A stretch of DNA of 64,000 nucleotides from Clostridia bacterium (GCA_022793335.1 JAAWCQ010000009.1:62001-126000); one strand, 5' to 3'. Positions 41,299-50,004 are shown, counted from the stretch's first letter. Program-made: numbers and translations. The notes: a model not told the origin generated them from the sequence alone.

Positions 41299-42407
41299 TA
41301 TAGTTTTTCTCCACAATCTGGGCAGAATTTAGCATTTGAGTTTAACGATTTGCCGCATTTTGAGCATGTCTTTTGAGCGAGCAATTTTTCGCCACAGTTT
41401 GCACAGAATTTTGCTCCGCTTGAAACACTTTCACCGCACTTTGGACATTTAATGTTTTGACTTGCACCGCATTCTGGGCAGAATTTTGTATTTTTAGCAA
41501 TTTTTGAGCCACATTTAACACATTTGTCAGTTGGAGCCTCATCTCTTGCTGTTGCAACAGTGTTTGCAAACAAGCTGCTCATGTGAGCACCAGCGCCAAG
41601 ACCTACACCAAGTCCGGCAAGATTTCCACCTGAAGGATTTTGAGCTGCATCACGCATTGCTTGAGCTGCTTGAAGTTGTGTATAAGTGCCCATCTTGTCG
41701 CCAAGAATGCCAAGTTTGCTTCTTTCATCAAGTGCTTTTTCAACCTCTTCTGGAAGAGAAAGATTTTCAATAATTACTTGGCAAAGCTTTAAACCCATAT
41801 TATTAAATTCTTTTTCAGAAACTTCAATAATTTTTTCTGCAATTTCTTTATAGTTTGCAACAAGGTCAAGTGCTGAAACTTTGCTTTCTCCAATAGCGTC
41901 TGAAATATTTTGAATAAGAATTGATTTTACCTGAGTGGCAACATCGTTTACTCTGTAAACTGCATTTGTGCCAAACACCTCTTTCATAAACACTTTTGCA
42001 TCATCAACCTTAAATGAGAAAGTGCCATAACCTCTTAAACGGATAGTCCCAAAATCAGCATCTCTCATCATAATAGGATTTTGAGTGCCCCATTTTTGCC
42101 CGATAAACTGTTTTGTATTGATGAAATAAACTTCTGCCTTAATTCTTGAGTCAAAGCCAGTAGGCAAAGATAATAATTTTGTCAAAAATGGAATATTTTC
42201 AGTTGTAAGTTTGTAAGTGCCAGGGCCAAACACATCGGCAATTTCACCTTTATGAACAAAAAGTGCAACTTGTGACTCTCTTACCACCAAAGTTGAGCTG
42301 TTCATAATTTCCTGTCTTCCTTCAACTGGGTGACGATAAACTACAATATCCTTTGAGTCATCTTTCCATTCAAGTACTGATAATAATTGTTTTTTAATAA
42401 ATCCCAT
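41298..42407 (-). CDS. YdjI-like SPFH-domain protein with three zinc ribbons
   Basis: 369 aa. Residues ~25-240 form an SPFH/band-7 domain (QVALFVHKGEIADVFGPGTY, FKVDDAKVFMKEVFG), then a Gly/Ala-rich linker, then three ribbons (CVKCGSKIAKNTKFCPECG, CPKCGESVSSGAKFCANCG, CSKCGKSLNSNAKFCPDCG). B. subtilis YdjI has the same SPFH-plus-ribbon plan and localises membrane stress proteins. No transmembrane segment, so it probably binds its partners' membrane parts. First gene of the operon; no other regulator is visible. Confidence 0.82.
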   Translation of the reverse strand: MGFIKKQLLSVLEWKDDSKDIVVYRHPVEGRQEIMNSSTLVVRESQVALFVHKGEIADVFGPGTYKLTTENIPFLTKLLSLPTGFDSRIKAEVYFINTKQFIGQKWGTQNPIMMRDADFGTIRLRGYGTFSFKVDDAKVFMKEVFGTNAVYRVNDVATQVKSILIQNISDAIGESKVSALDLVANYKEIAEKIIEVSEKEFNNMGLKLCQVIIENLSLPEEVEKALDERSKLGILGDKMGTYTQLQAAQAMRDAAQNPSGGNLAGLGVGLGAGAHMSSLFANTVATARDEAPTDKCVKCGSKIAKNTKFCPECGASQNIKCPKCGESVSSGAKFCANCGEKLLAQKTCSKCGKSLNSNAKFCPDCGEKL

Positions 42408-42561
42408 ATTTACTCCTTATTTGCAAATTGTTTAAAAATTTTCACTTGCTAGAAATATTATACAATAAATTCAACAAAAAAACAACAAATATAACATAAA
42501 ATTACTGCGCCATAATTTCATTTTTTTATTTTTTATTTTGTCAGGCACTAAAAAATATATC

Positions 42562-42596
42562 AAAAAAAAGCATCAGTAATTTGATGCCTTTTTTAT
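42562..42596 (-). terminator. Terminator of the rubrerythrin gene
   Basis: GCATCA pairs with TGATGC around GTAATT, extended by A/T pairs; T-run on the minus strand. Confidence 0.82.
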
Positions 42597-42622
42597 TTTT
42601 TCTCAAGCGAGTTGCTTTAAAT

Positions 42623-43222
42623 TTACCAGCAGCGCAATTCTTCTGGAATTACAACTTGGCACACACCCTGCTCTGCTTGGCAAAGTGGACATGTTTCCCA
42701 TGCTTCTTCATCAATTGAAATATAGCCGCAGTTTGGACAAATCCACATCTTTTCCACATCTTTTTTATAAAGTTCTTTATTTTTAAATTGCTCATAAAGA
42801 TTGATGAAAAGTTTTTTATGACGTACTTCAACTTCGCCAATCATGCGGAAAAGTTTTGCAATATCAGTAAAGCCTTCTTTATCGGCAACCTGGGCAAACT
42901 CTTCATAAGCCTCAGCTTCAAGTTTTTCGTCCTCGGCAAGAAGGCGTAAGTTTTCTTCCATATCCCACTTTTCTTTGAATGGAAATCCTGCGTCAATATC
43001 AATGTTTGCAATTTCCTTTGGGTCTGCATCTTGAATGTGAGTATAAAGCATTCTGGCATGGTTAAACTCTTGGTATGCAATTGTGTCAACAATTTGAGCA
43101 AGTGCCTCAAAGCCGTTATATCTCAGTCCATATTCAACAAATTCATAACGCGTTCTTGCTTGACATTCTGAAGCCCAAGCCCTTGCAAGATTTGTATAAG
43201 TTTTGCTTGATTTTAATTTCAT
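42623..43222 (-). CDS. Rubrerythrin
   Basis: Cytosolic peroxide-reducing diiron protein of anaerobes. 199 aa from ATG 43222, behind GGAGG. Four-helix ferritin-like domain with ligand sets in ASECQARTRYEFVE, YQEFNHARML, EAEAYEEFA and EVEVRHKKLF. The C-terminal rubredoxin domain has CPNCGYI and CPLCQAEQGVC. All diiron ligands and all four rubredoxin Cys appear intact. Electrons come from NADH through a rubredoxin reductase, not present here. Supports an oxygen-sensitive anaerobe. Confidence 0.93.
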   Translation of the reverse strand: MKLKSSKTYTNLARAWASECQARTRYEFVEYGLRYNGFEALAQIVDTIAYQEFNHARMLYTHIQDADPKEIANIDIDAGFPFKEKWDMEENLRLLAEDEKLEAEAYEEFAQVADKEGFTDIAKLFRMIGEVEVRHKKLFINLYEQFKNKELYKKDVEKMWICPNCGYISIDEEAWETCPLCQAEQGVCQVVIPEELRCW

Positions 43223-43312
43223 AATAATTCCTCCACGCTTTGAATATGTGTAAAATTGGACATTTTTATGTAAAAATTTTGTCATTTTTCAATAATTATC
43301 TCTAAAAAACTT

Positions 43313-43347
43313 AAAAAACCGCTTAAAACTTAATTTAAACGGTTTTT
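43313..43347 (-). terminator. Terminator of the leftward NAD operon
   Basis: AAAAACCG with CGGTTTTT, plus inner TTAAA/TTTAA pairs; T-run on the minus strand. Confidence 0.8.
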
Positions 43348-43351
43348 ATTT

Positions 43352-43891
43352 CTAAATATATTTTGATACTTTTTTAAGCACCTTTTGTCTGACTTTTTCC
43401 ATTTTCTGATTTGTATTTATTTTTAATGTCGGACAATTGCAACTTTTGATTACCCACATTTGTGAGGCTTTACTGCGTTTGTCAAGACCAAGTTTGTTAT
43501 AATTTTTGGCAAGCTCTAAAAATCCTAAATAATTTTCATAGACCTCACCTTCTGTCAATATGCTATGTCGACCGGTATCAACATCCCTTTGTTTAATTCG
43601 TCTCATGCGCACAAAGGTTGGACATTTAAGATAGACAATAAGGTCGATATATTTGAATACAACATCATTTGAGTGCAACGAGCCTGTGATAATCAAGTTT
43701 TTGCATGCTTTAATTTTGTCAAGCAAAAGAGTATTGCTTTCCTCAATCGGACGCATAACTTGAAATTCTGGAATTGTTTGTTTCCACTTATAAAAGTCAG
43801 ACTCGATGACATCAAAGCCAAGTGCTTTGCCCAAAAACTCACCCAGCGATGATGTTCCGCTTCCGCTTGCACCCATAATATGAATAACCAT
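43352..43891 (-). CDS. Uncharacterised P-loop kinase in the NAD operon
   Basis: 179 aa. Walker A GASGSGTSSLG (~7-17), ESDFYKW as a substrate segment, and VYLKCPTFVRMRRIKQRD as an LID/Arg region, typical of adenylate- and nucleoside-type kinases (AAA_17/18 class). It lies 13 bases after pncB and is the last gene of the NAD salvage operon, so a kinase acting on an NAD precursor such as nicotinamide riboside is possible; that is inference. No sequence match to classic NadR/NRK kinase domains is evident by eye. Confidence 0.7.
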   Translation of the reverse strand: MVIHIMGASGSGTSSLGEFLGKALGFDVIESDFYKWKQTIPEFQVMRPIEESNTLLLDKIKACKNLIITGSLHSNDVVFKYIDLIVYLKCPTFVRMRRIKQRDVDTGRHSILTEGEVYENYLGFLELAKNYNKLGLDKRSKASQMWVIKSCNCPTLKINTNQKMEKVRQKVLKKVSKYI

Positions 43892-43904
43892 TTTTGCTTA
43901 TTTC

Positions 43905-45401
43905 CTATCCTTTAAAATCCTCATCAAAATCAAGGTCAATTATTTCATTTCCACTATCATGGCGTCTGCCTCTGTTGTGCTCTTCAAGAAGTTTTTCTTT
44001 GATTGAAGCAAGTTTTGGGCTCAAGCTGATTTGAATAGTTTGAGCATTTGTAAGTCTGAGGTTTTCTTCTTTCAAAGTGTCAAGCTCATCTTGAAGGTGT
44101 TGTCTCTTGCCTTCAAGAGTCTTGAATTTATGAATAATTTCACCATTTTCAATCATTTTCTTTTTAATTCTCACTGGAGTATAATCTCTTAAAGTTGTAT
44201 ATCTCCAAGTTGATTTTGGGTCTCTAAGTTTAATTTCGCCGCTTGGGAGTGGCTCGTCAAACATTTGCACCAAGTCAGTAATCATCTTTCCGTCTTTGTC
44301 GTAAAGTCTGACAATATCCTTAAAGCCTGGATTGGTAATTTTGTCTATATCATCAGAGATTTTAATTTTTGGTATCCATTTGCCATCTTTTTCAACTGCA
44401 ACGAGTTTATAAACTCCGCCAAATACTGGGTCAGATTTTGCAGTGATGAGGTTTTCACCAACTCCGAAAGAGTCGATTGGAGCACCTTGATCGAGAAGGT
44501 CTTGAATAAGATATTCATCAAGTGAGTTTGAAATGCAGATTTTAGCATCTTTTAAGCCAGCTTTATCCAGCATCTTTCTTGCCTGTTTTGAAAGATAAGC
44601 AAGGTCACCACTGTCAATTCTTATTCCAGCAAGTGTTTTACCCATTGGCTCAAGCACCTCTTTTGTGACTTTGATTGCATTTGGAATGCCGCTTCCAAGA
44701 GTGTCATAGGTGTCTACAAGGAAAGTTGCATTATTTGGGAAAGCTTTTGCATAAGCTTTAAAAGCTTCATATTCGCTGTCAAACATTTGAATGAAACTGT
44801 GAGCCATTGTTCCAAGCACTGGAACGCCAAACTCCATACCTGTCATTGTGCAAGCTGTGCCTGCTGCACCTGCAACATAAGCGTCAAGAGCGCCGAGGTT
44901 TGCTGCAGCATCTCCGTGAGCGCGGCGAGAGCCAAATTCCATTACAGTATGCCCCTCAGCTGCTCTTACAATTCTGCTTGCCTTGCTTGTGATAAGAGAA
45001 GAAAAATTGAAAAGAGTAAGCAGTTTTGTTTCAATAACCTGTGCTTCAATAATTGGCGCAACGATGGTTATGTCAGGCTCGTTTGGAAGAGTGACAGAGC
45101 CATCTTCAACAGCGTATACATCGCCTGTAAACTTCATTGTTGAAAGATAGTTGAGATAATCTTCAGAGAAGATATGTAAGCTTCTCAAATAATCAATCTC
45201 CTCTTTAGAAAACTTGAAATCTTTAATAAAGTTTATAATAGACTCAGTATTTCCAAGCAGTGAGAAAGCTGCCTTATCTCTATTTTTTCTGAAGAAGCAG
45301 TCAAAGCACACCCTTGTATCTTTGACGCCTTCATTAAAGTATGCCTGACCCATTGTCAGCTCATAAAAGTCAATCATCATATTATTTTTTTTGTTATTCA
45401 T
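43905..45401 (-). CDS. pncB: Nicotinate phosphoribosyltransferase
   Basis: Joins nicotinate to PRPP, giving NaMN, the entry step of the deamidated NAD salvage route. 498 aa from ATG 45401 behind AAGGAG; it overlaps the end of the adenylyltransferase gene by eight bases. N-terminal MMIDFYELTMGQAYF, phosphoribosyl-site RIDSGDLAYLSKQARKM, then ISNSLDEYLI and SFGVGENLITAKSDPVFGGVYKL. It works directly on the nicotinate formed by the nicotinamidase domain encoded at the start of the operon. Confidence 0.93.
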   Translation of the reverse strand: MNNKKNNMMIDFYELTMGQAYFNEGVKDTRVCFDCFFRKNRDKAAFSLLGNTESIINFIKDFKFSKEEIDYLRSLHIFSEDYLNYLSTMKFTGDVYAVEDGSVTLPNEPDITIVAPIIEAQVIETKLLTLFNFSSLITSKASRIVRAAEGHTVMEFGSRRAHGDAAANLGALDAYVAGAAGTACTMTGMEFGVPVLGTMAHSFIQMFDSEYEAFKAYAKAFPNNATFLVDTYDTLGSGIPNAIKVTKEVLEPMGKTLAGIRIDSGDLAYLSKQARKMLDKAGLKDAKICISNSLDEYLIQDLLDQGAPIDSFGVGENLITAKSDPVFGGVYKLVAVEKDGKWIPKIKISDDIDKITNPGFKDIVRLYDKDGKMITDLVQMFDEPLPSGEIKLRDPKSTWRYTTLRDYTPVRIKKKMIENGEIIHKFKTLEGKRQHLQDELDTLKEENLRLTNAQTIQISLSPKLASIKEKLLEEHNRGRRHDSGNEIIDLDFDEDFKG

Positions 45402-45909
45402 TTTCTCCTTTTTCCAATTCATTTAATATATCTTGATATCCTTCTGGGATAACATATTTCAAATATTCTCGTTTAGTGCGTATATCAGTGCCATGAACGG
45501 CAATTGCGTCTCTATCAATTGGCACAAACTCGCATTCAGGAAAATATTTTTCATTTAGATGTCTATAATTTTCATCGGCATATTTTGCAGTCACCTTTTC
45601 TCCAACAACTCTTCTAAATCTTTCAGACCATTCTTTAAGACCTTCCGGAAAACTTTTTAAACCACTTTCATCCAAATAGACAAACTTAATATTTTTGTTG
45701 TTTTGATAGTGTTTTTTAAGCCATGCTATTCGTTTTTCTGCTGAAAAGTATGGAAAGTTTGCATCTAGGCACAGTTTCTTTGACTTTTCTGGGTTTTCAG
45801 CCAAGACAACAATCACCCTTTCGCATTCTCTTAAAGCTTTATCCATAACACTCAAGTGGCCAATATGTGGTGGAAGGAATTTGCCAACAAAGCAACCTAC
45901 CTTTTTCAT
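45394..45909 (-). CDS. NadR/NadM-type nicotinamide-nucleotide adenylyltransferase
   Basis: Adenylylates (N)aMN to the dinucleotide. 171 aa, one nucleotidyltransferase domain: GKFLPPHIGHLSVMDKAL (the GxFxPxHxGH motif) and VHGTDIRTKREYLKY, which matches the NadR-type ISGTxIR rather than the ISSTxVR of NadD. No kinase domain. Its ATG overlaps the stop of the upstream nicotinamidase-Nudix gene (TAATG) and its end overlaps pncB, so the three are translationally linked. Substrate preference (NMN versus NaMN) is uncertain; the pathway here needs NaMN. Confidence 0.85.
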   Translation of the reverse strand: MKKVGCFVGKFLPPHIGHLSVMDKALRECERVIVVLAENPEKSKKLCLDANFPYFSAEKRIAWLKKHYQNNKNIKFVYLDESGLKSFPEGLKEWSERFRRVVGEKVTAKYADENYRHLNEKYFPECEFVPIDRDAIAVHGTDIRTKREYLKYVIPEGYQDILNELEKGENE

Positions 45910-47096
45910 TATTCCCCCTTTTCGCTCTCGTCGAGTTTTTCTTCCAAAGCTTTGACCTGTCTTTCAAGCTCTTTAATCTTTTGTTTGTAAACAAAGCTTC
46001 TTAATGCATATTTACTTCTTGCGCCAAACTTTTCTTCATCTAAAAGTTTGTCAACTTCTTCAAGTTTTACAGGCACAACATCTATTCTCTCATTTCCAAC
46101 AAGGTTTTGTTTTCCTTTAAGTCTTACCTCTGCTTCATACATTTCAGCGCGTTCGTCAGTCATTCCAACAGATGAATAAGAAGAAGTTTCTGTTCTTTCA
46201 ATATTGACTACATCTGCTCCAATTTCTTCCTTCAATTCTCTTATAGCGCTTTCTCTTCCGCTTTCGCCCTCATCAACAAGACCAGCAGGCACAGCATAAA
46301 CATAATCACCAATTGCATAACGAAATTCTTTAATGAGATAAACAACCATTTTGCCATTTACATAAGAATAAGGTATAACATGAATTGCATCTGGGTTGAG
46401 ACTTGGCTCAATCACTTCAGGGAGTTTTCTGCGAGTGACCATTTCATATCTGATTTCCCCGTTCTCACCCTGATAAGTCACCTCAAACATATTTAAAAAG
46501 CGCCTGTCAGTAAGTTTTCTTATCTTAATTGGCTTCAATTTATTTTCATAATTGACTTTTATGCCCATCTCCTCAAACTCTTTTAAAGTTTCGGCATTTA
46601 TCTTGTCTGCATCATGTTCTGGATTACTGAAAGTATCAACGCAGTCAGCTGAAACATGAATTTGTGTTTTAATATTGTTTTGATTGAAATATTTGACAAG
46701 GCTTTGCGCAAGACCGCTTACGCAAATATCAGTGCAACAGCCTGTAATATCAATATTATCAAAATGATTTTCTGCCAAAATTTTTCTCATCTCTTTTGTA
46801 TTAAAACCATTTGTGGTATCTTTCTCAATTATTATCATATCTTTTTCATAAGGCTTAAGCTCATCGATAAGCTCGCTTTCGCTTGTTCCTTTTATGCAGT
46901 GTGGTGGGAAAAGCTTAAACTCTTCATCATCTTCTTTATGACAATCTTTAAAAGCAATAATTGGCACGCCTGCCCTCTTTGCAGCTTCAATCTTTGAAAT
47001 GATAGCTGGGGTAATTTGATTTATTCTTTTATCTGCAAGCGCCCCCTCGTTTATAAATCCGTTTACCATATCAACAACAATCAACAAATTTCTCAT
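45909..47096 (-). CDS. Fused nicotinamidase (isochorismatase fold) and Nudix ADP-ribose pyrophosphatase
   Basis: 395 aa from ATG 47096 behind AGGAGG. Residues ~1-180: PncA-like, with catalytic Asp in VVDMVNGFIN, Lys in EKDTTNGFN and the nucleophilic Cys in TGCCTDICVSG. Residues ~200-370: Nudix hydrolase with the full box GLVDEGESGRESAIRELKEE (Gx5Ex7REUxEE) in an ADP-ribose pyrophosphatase context. A short coiled coil closes it. NAD cleavage yields nicotinamide and ADP-ribose; this enzyme would process both, feeding pncB and recovering AMP. The separate proteins are well known; I am not aware of a described fusion. First gene of the operon, facing the nadE operon. Confidence 0.88.
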   Translation of the reverse strand: MRNLLIVVDMVNGFINEGALADKRINQITPAIISKIEAAKRAGVPIIAFKDCHKEDDEEFKLFPPHCIKGTSESELIDELKPYEKDMIIIEKDTTNGFNTKEMRKILAENHFDNIDITGCCTDICVSGLAQSLVKYFNQNNIKTQIHVSADCVDTFSNPEHDADKINAETLKEFEEMGIKVNYENKLKPIKIRKLTDRRFLNMFEVTYQGENGEIRYEMVTRRKLPEVIEPSLNPDAIHVIPYSYVNGKMVVYLIKEFRYAIGDYVYAVPAGLVDEGESGRESAIRELKEEIGADVVNIERTETSSYSSVGMTDERAEMYEAEVRLKGKQNLVGNERIDVVPVKLEEVDKLLDEEKFGARSKYALRSFVYKQKIKELERQVKALEEKLDESEKGE

Positions 47097-47168
47097 AATT
47101 CCTCCTGAAAATAACCTCTCTTTTCTTCTTTTAATCAACCTATTATTTAGCCTAACTTATTATATGTT

Positions 47169-47213
47169 TGTTATTTTCATTTTGATAATAACATATTAAA
47201 AATAATTTGTCAA
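47169..47213 (-). promoter_or_regulatory. Leftward NAD-operon promoter with candidate NrtR operator
   Basis: Minus strand TTGACA (47213-47208), 17-bp spacer, TATTAT (47190-47185). TGTTATT and AATAACA, inverted at 47169-47193, cover the -10 and include the half-site TATTATCA also found in the right-hand operator. Confidence 0.7.
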
Positions 47214-47231
47214 GCATTTTTTCAAAATTTC

Positions 47232-47260
47232 TTGACAAAATATTATCAATGTGATAATAT
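47232..47260 (+). promoter_or_regulatory. Rightward NAD-operon promoter with candidate NrtR operator
   Basis: TTGACA (47232-47237), 17-bp spacer, TAATAT (47255-47260). ATATTATCA-ATG-TGATAATAT (47240-47260), with perfect 9-bp arms, fills the spacer and the -10. The rest of the 331-base gap to 47427 shows only AT-rich leader sequence and a GGGAG SD. Confidence 0.78.
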
Positions 47261-47427
47261 CATTGCGTAAGAGTTGATTTTGCTTGGCAAATAAAGCTGA
47301 AAATATTGATATTTTTATTTAAGTTATTATAGATATATGTTATAATAAATAATATATAAGAAAATATAATCCTTAAAATAGAGCAAATCAAACATCTTTT
47401 AAAATTTTTAAAAAACGGGAGATAAAC

Positions 47428-48192
47428 ATGGATAAAAGAGAAATTGAGAATATTAAAAATTATATCAAAGATTATTTAAAAGAGGCTCATGCAAAGGGAG
47501 TTGTGCTTGGAATGAGTGGTGGCAAAGACAGTTTGGTGACAGCAAAGCTTTGTGCTGATGCAATTGGTAAAGAAAATGTAATTGGAATTATCATGCCAAA
47601 TGGCGAGATGAAAGATTGCTCTGTGGCAAAAGAATCTTGCGACATTATTGGTATCAGATATTATGAAGTCAATATTGGAAACATTTATGGCAATGTTATT
47701 GACAGCACCACCCCTATCTTAAAGAAAGAAGGAAAACCATTAAGCACTGTGACAACCTTCAACGTGCCTCCTCGTCTTAGAATGGTCACCCTATACTCTA
47801 TTGCAGGAAGCCTTGGTTATCTTGTTGCAAACACCTCTAATCTCAGTGAAGGCATGGTTGGATATACTACAAAATGGGGCGACAATGTTGGTGACTTTGG
47901 CCCACTTGCAAATTTCACCAAGGAAGAGGTTTGCGAAATAGGAATTTTACTTGGCCTTCCTGACAGACTTGTCAACAAGATTCCAGACGATGGTTTATCA
48001 GGACAAAGCGATGAAGAGAAACTTGGATTTTCTTATGCAGAGCTTGACAACTTTATTCGTCATGGAAAGAAGGGCGAAAAGTTTGATAAAATTTCACACA
48101 TGCACAAAATCTCACAGCACAAGAGAATTGGTGTTGTAAAATATGAAAACGATTTAAAAAATTATTTTGATGAGGATGAAAGAGATGTATAA
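47428..48192 (+). CDS. nadE: NH3-dependent NAD synthetase
   Basis: Last step of NAD synthesis: NaAD to NAD with ammonia. 254 aa with the N-type ATP pyrophosphatase P-loop MSGGKDSLVTAK (~34-45), ANTSNLSEGMVGYTTKWGD for deamido-NAD binding, and KIPDDGLSGQSDEEKLG. No glutaminase domain, so it uses free ammonia. GGGAG SD. First gene of the rightward operon; its end overlaps the ADP-ribosylglycohydrolase start by eight bases. Confidence 0.95.
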   Translation: MDKREIENIKNYIKDYLKEAHAKGVVLGMSGGKDSLVTAKLCADAIGKENVIGIIMPNGEMKDCSVAKESCDIIGIRYYEVNIGNIYGNVIDSTTPILKKEGKPLSTVTTFNVPPRLRMVTLYSIAGSLGYLVANTSNLSEGMVGYTTKWGDNVGDFGPLANFTKEEVCEIGILLGLPDRLVNKIPDDGLSGQSDEEKLGFSYAELDNFIRHGKKGEKFDKISHMHKISQHKRIGVVKYENDLKNYFDEDERDV

Positions 48193-49048
48193 AAATGGTA
48201 TTTATGGGGCTGTTATTGGAGATATTTGCGGCTCACTTATGGAAATTTATGAAATGAGGAACAGAAAAGAAGCTCCAAATTTGCAGCTTAGGCAAGAGGT
48301 TTTAAAAAGTGATTACAACCTTTTCAACGAAAAAATGTTTTACACTGATGATACAATTCTGACCGCTGCACTCTGTGATGCTGTTTTAAACGAAAAAGAT
48401 TATGAAAAATACATTAAATATTATGGAAGAGCTGAAATTCTTTCTATAAAAGAGGGAGAACGCAATAAGTTTGGACAAATGTTTACAGAATGGTGCAAAG
48501 GCGCAGCTTTTAGAGAAAGCTATGGCAATGGTTGCGCTATGAGAATTTCACCTATCGCCTTTGAAGCAAAAAGCATTTATGACCTTGAGAAAGAAGTAAC
48601 AAAAGCGACTGTATGCACTCATAACCATCCAGACTCAATAAAATGCGCTATGGCAACAGCTAAAGCGATATATCATGCCAAATCAGGTGCCGGAAAGGCT
48701 GAGATTGAGGTAATAATTGAAAAGACACTTGGGAGAAAGCTTAACTTTAATTTGGAAAAGCTTCAAAAGGAATACACCTTTACGGCTAAGGCAATTGACT
48801 CCGTTCCACAAGCACTTTTCTGCTTTTTGAAAGCAAGAGACTTTGAAGAAACAATCAAGTTTGCCCTCTCAATTGGCGGAGACACCGATACAAATGCTGC
48901 CATTGCGGCAAGTGTTGCTGGTGCTTATTATGGGATAAGTGACGACCTTGTAAGAAAGGCAGAAAGTTATTTAAACCCTACTTACAAAAGAGTGCTTTCA
49001 AAATCCAATGAGCATTTTAAAGAAATCAACAACGAAAAAGAATTATAG
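48185..49048 (+). CDS. ADP-ribosylglycohydrolase (DraG/ARH family)
   Basis: 287 aa from ATG 48185, chosen for its GAGG SD at nine bases and the fit of MYKNGIYGAVIGDICGSLME to the family N-terminus. Mg-binding motifs: FYTDDTILTAAL and GGDTDTNAAIAASVAGAYYG; both carry the DD/DTD acid ligands. Also THNHPDS. The family removes ADP-ribose from Arg, Ser or DNA/RNA ends, or hydrolyses free ADP-ribose derivatives. Located between nadE and the NAD regulator, so its role is probably in NAD/ADP-ribose turnover; the target is unknown. Confidence 0.9.
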   Translation: MYKNGIYGAVIGDICGSLMEIYEMRNRKEAPNLQLRQEVLKSDYNLFNEKMFYTDDTILTAALCDAVLNEKDYEKYIKYYGRAEILSIKEGERNKFGQMFTEWCKGAAFRESYGNGCAMRISPIAFEAKSIYDLEKEVTKATVCTHNHPDSIKCAMATAKAIYHAKSGAGKAEIEVIIEKTLGRKLNFNLEKLQKEYTFTAKAIDSVPQALFCFLKARDFEETIKFALSIGGDTDTNAAIAASVAGAYYGISDDLVRKAESYLNPTYKRVLSKSNEHFKEINNEKEL

Positions 49049-49058
49049 TGAGGTGATC

Positions 49059-49946
49059 ATGCAAATTTCACAGGAAGACAAAAAATTCTTGGAATTATAT
49101 TCTGACAGCGAATATCAAAAGCCGTCAGTGACAGTAGACGCTGTCATTTTGAGAATGATTGACAAAGACACAGACAACTATCGCAAATTGCCAGAAAAGA
49201 AACTGCAAGTCTTTTTGACAAAGCGAAAATACTCACCTTTTATAAATTGCTATGCAATAGTGGGCACATTTATTGACCTAAACAACTCACTTGCAGACAC
49301 AATGAGCCTTTGCGTGCAAAACAAAGTTGGGCTTAAAAACTTTTATCAAGAACAGCTTTTCACCTTTGGAGATAAGCAAAGAGACCCAAGAACACGCGTT
49401 TTGTCAGTAAGTTATATGCTGCTTACAAACACTGAAGAAAAGCTGGAAAATGGCGAATGGTTTGACATTTACTTAGATATTAAAAATTCAAATTCAAGCA
49501 CCACTACTGAAGGCTATTTTGTGGAAAAAGATGTGACAATAACCTTAAAAAACAACAACCAAACGCTTGAAAATAAGCTTAAAATCAAGCTTGACAGCAA
49601 TGGACTGGAAATGAAAAAGGAAGTTGAAATTCTTTCAACTGATGTCGCATTTGACCATATTAAAATAATTTATTATGCACTTGACAGACTTAAAAATAAA
49701 CTTGAATATACCGACATTGCCTTCAACCTGCTTTCTGAAAAGTTTACTTTGACCGAGCTTAAAAACTGCTATGAAGAAATTCTTGGCACCAAGCTTTTGG
49801 ATGCAAACTTTAGAAGAAAGACTTCAGGGCTTGTAACCCCGCTCAATGAATACACTGCTGACAAAGGTCACCGCCCTTCTCAGCTTTTCAAACATAATCC
49901 AAATTGGGACTTTCGAGATAAGCAAAATAGTCAAGCAAACAACTGA
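49059..49946 (+). CDS. NrtR-like Nudix-related transcriptional regulator of NAD metabolism
   Basis: 295 aa from ATG 49059, behind GAGGTGATC. Residues ~20-140 are a Nudix domain (VTVDAVILRM, VFLTKRKYSPFINCYAIVGTF) whose catalytic box is degenerate, which fits a sensing role (NrtR proteins bind ADP-ribose). Residues ~205-285 form the winged helix (YTDIAFNLLSEKFTLTEL, RRKTSGLVTPLNEYT). Known NrtR proteins repress NAD genes. A ~60-residue segment between (~145-205) is longer than usual. Targets are probably the two inverted repeats at 47169 and 47240. Confidence 0.82.
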   Translation: MQISQEDKKFLELYSDSEYQKPSVTVDAVILRMIDKDTDNYRKLPEKKLQVFLTKRKYSPFINCYAIVGTFIDLNNSLADTMSLCVQNKVGLKNFYQEQLFTFGDKQRDPRTRVLSVSYMLLTNTEEKLENGEWFDIYLDIKNSNSSTTTEGYFVEKDVTITLKNNNQTLENKLKIKLDSNGLEMKKEVEILSTDVAFDHIKIIYYALDRLKNKLEYTDIAFNLLSEKFTLTELKNCYEEILGTKLLDANFRRKTSGLVTPLNEYTADKGHRPSQLFKHNPNWDFRDKQNSQANN

Positions 49947-50004
49947 TATGACTTAGCAAAATAAAGTTTTAAAGCAAAATAACTAAAAAATGATTAAAAA
50001 AAGC

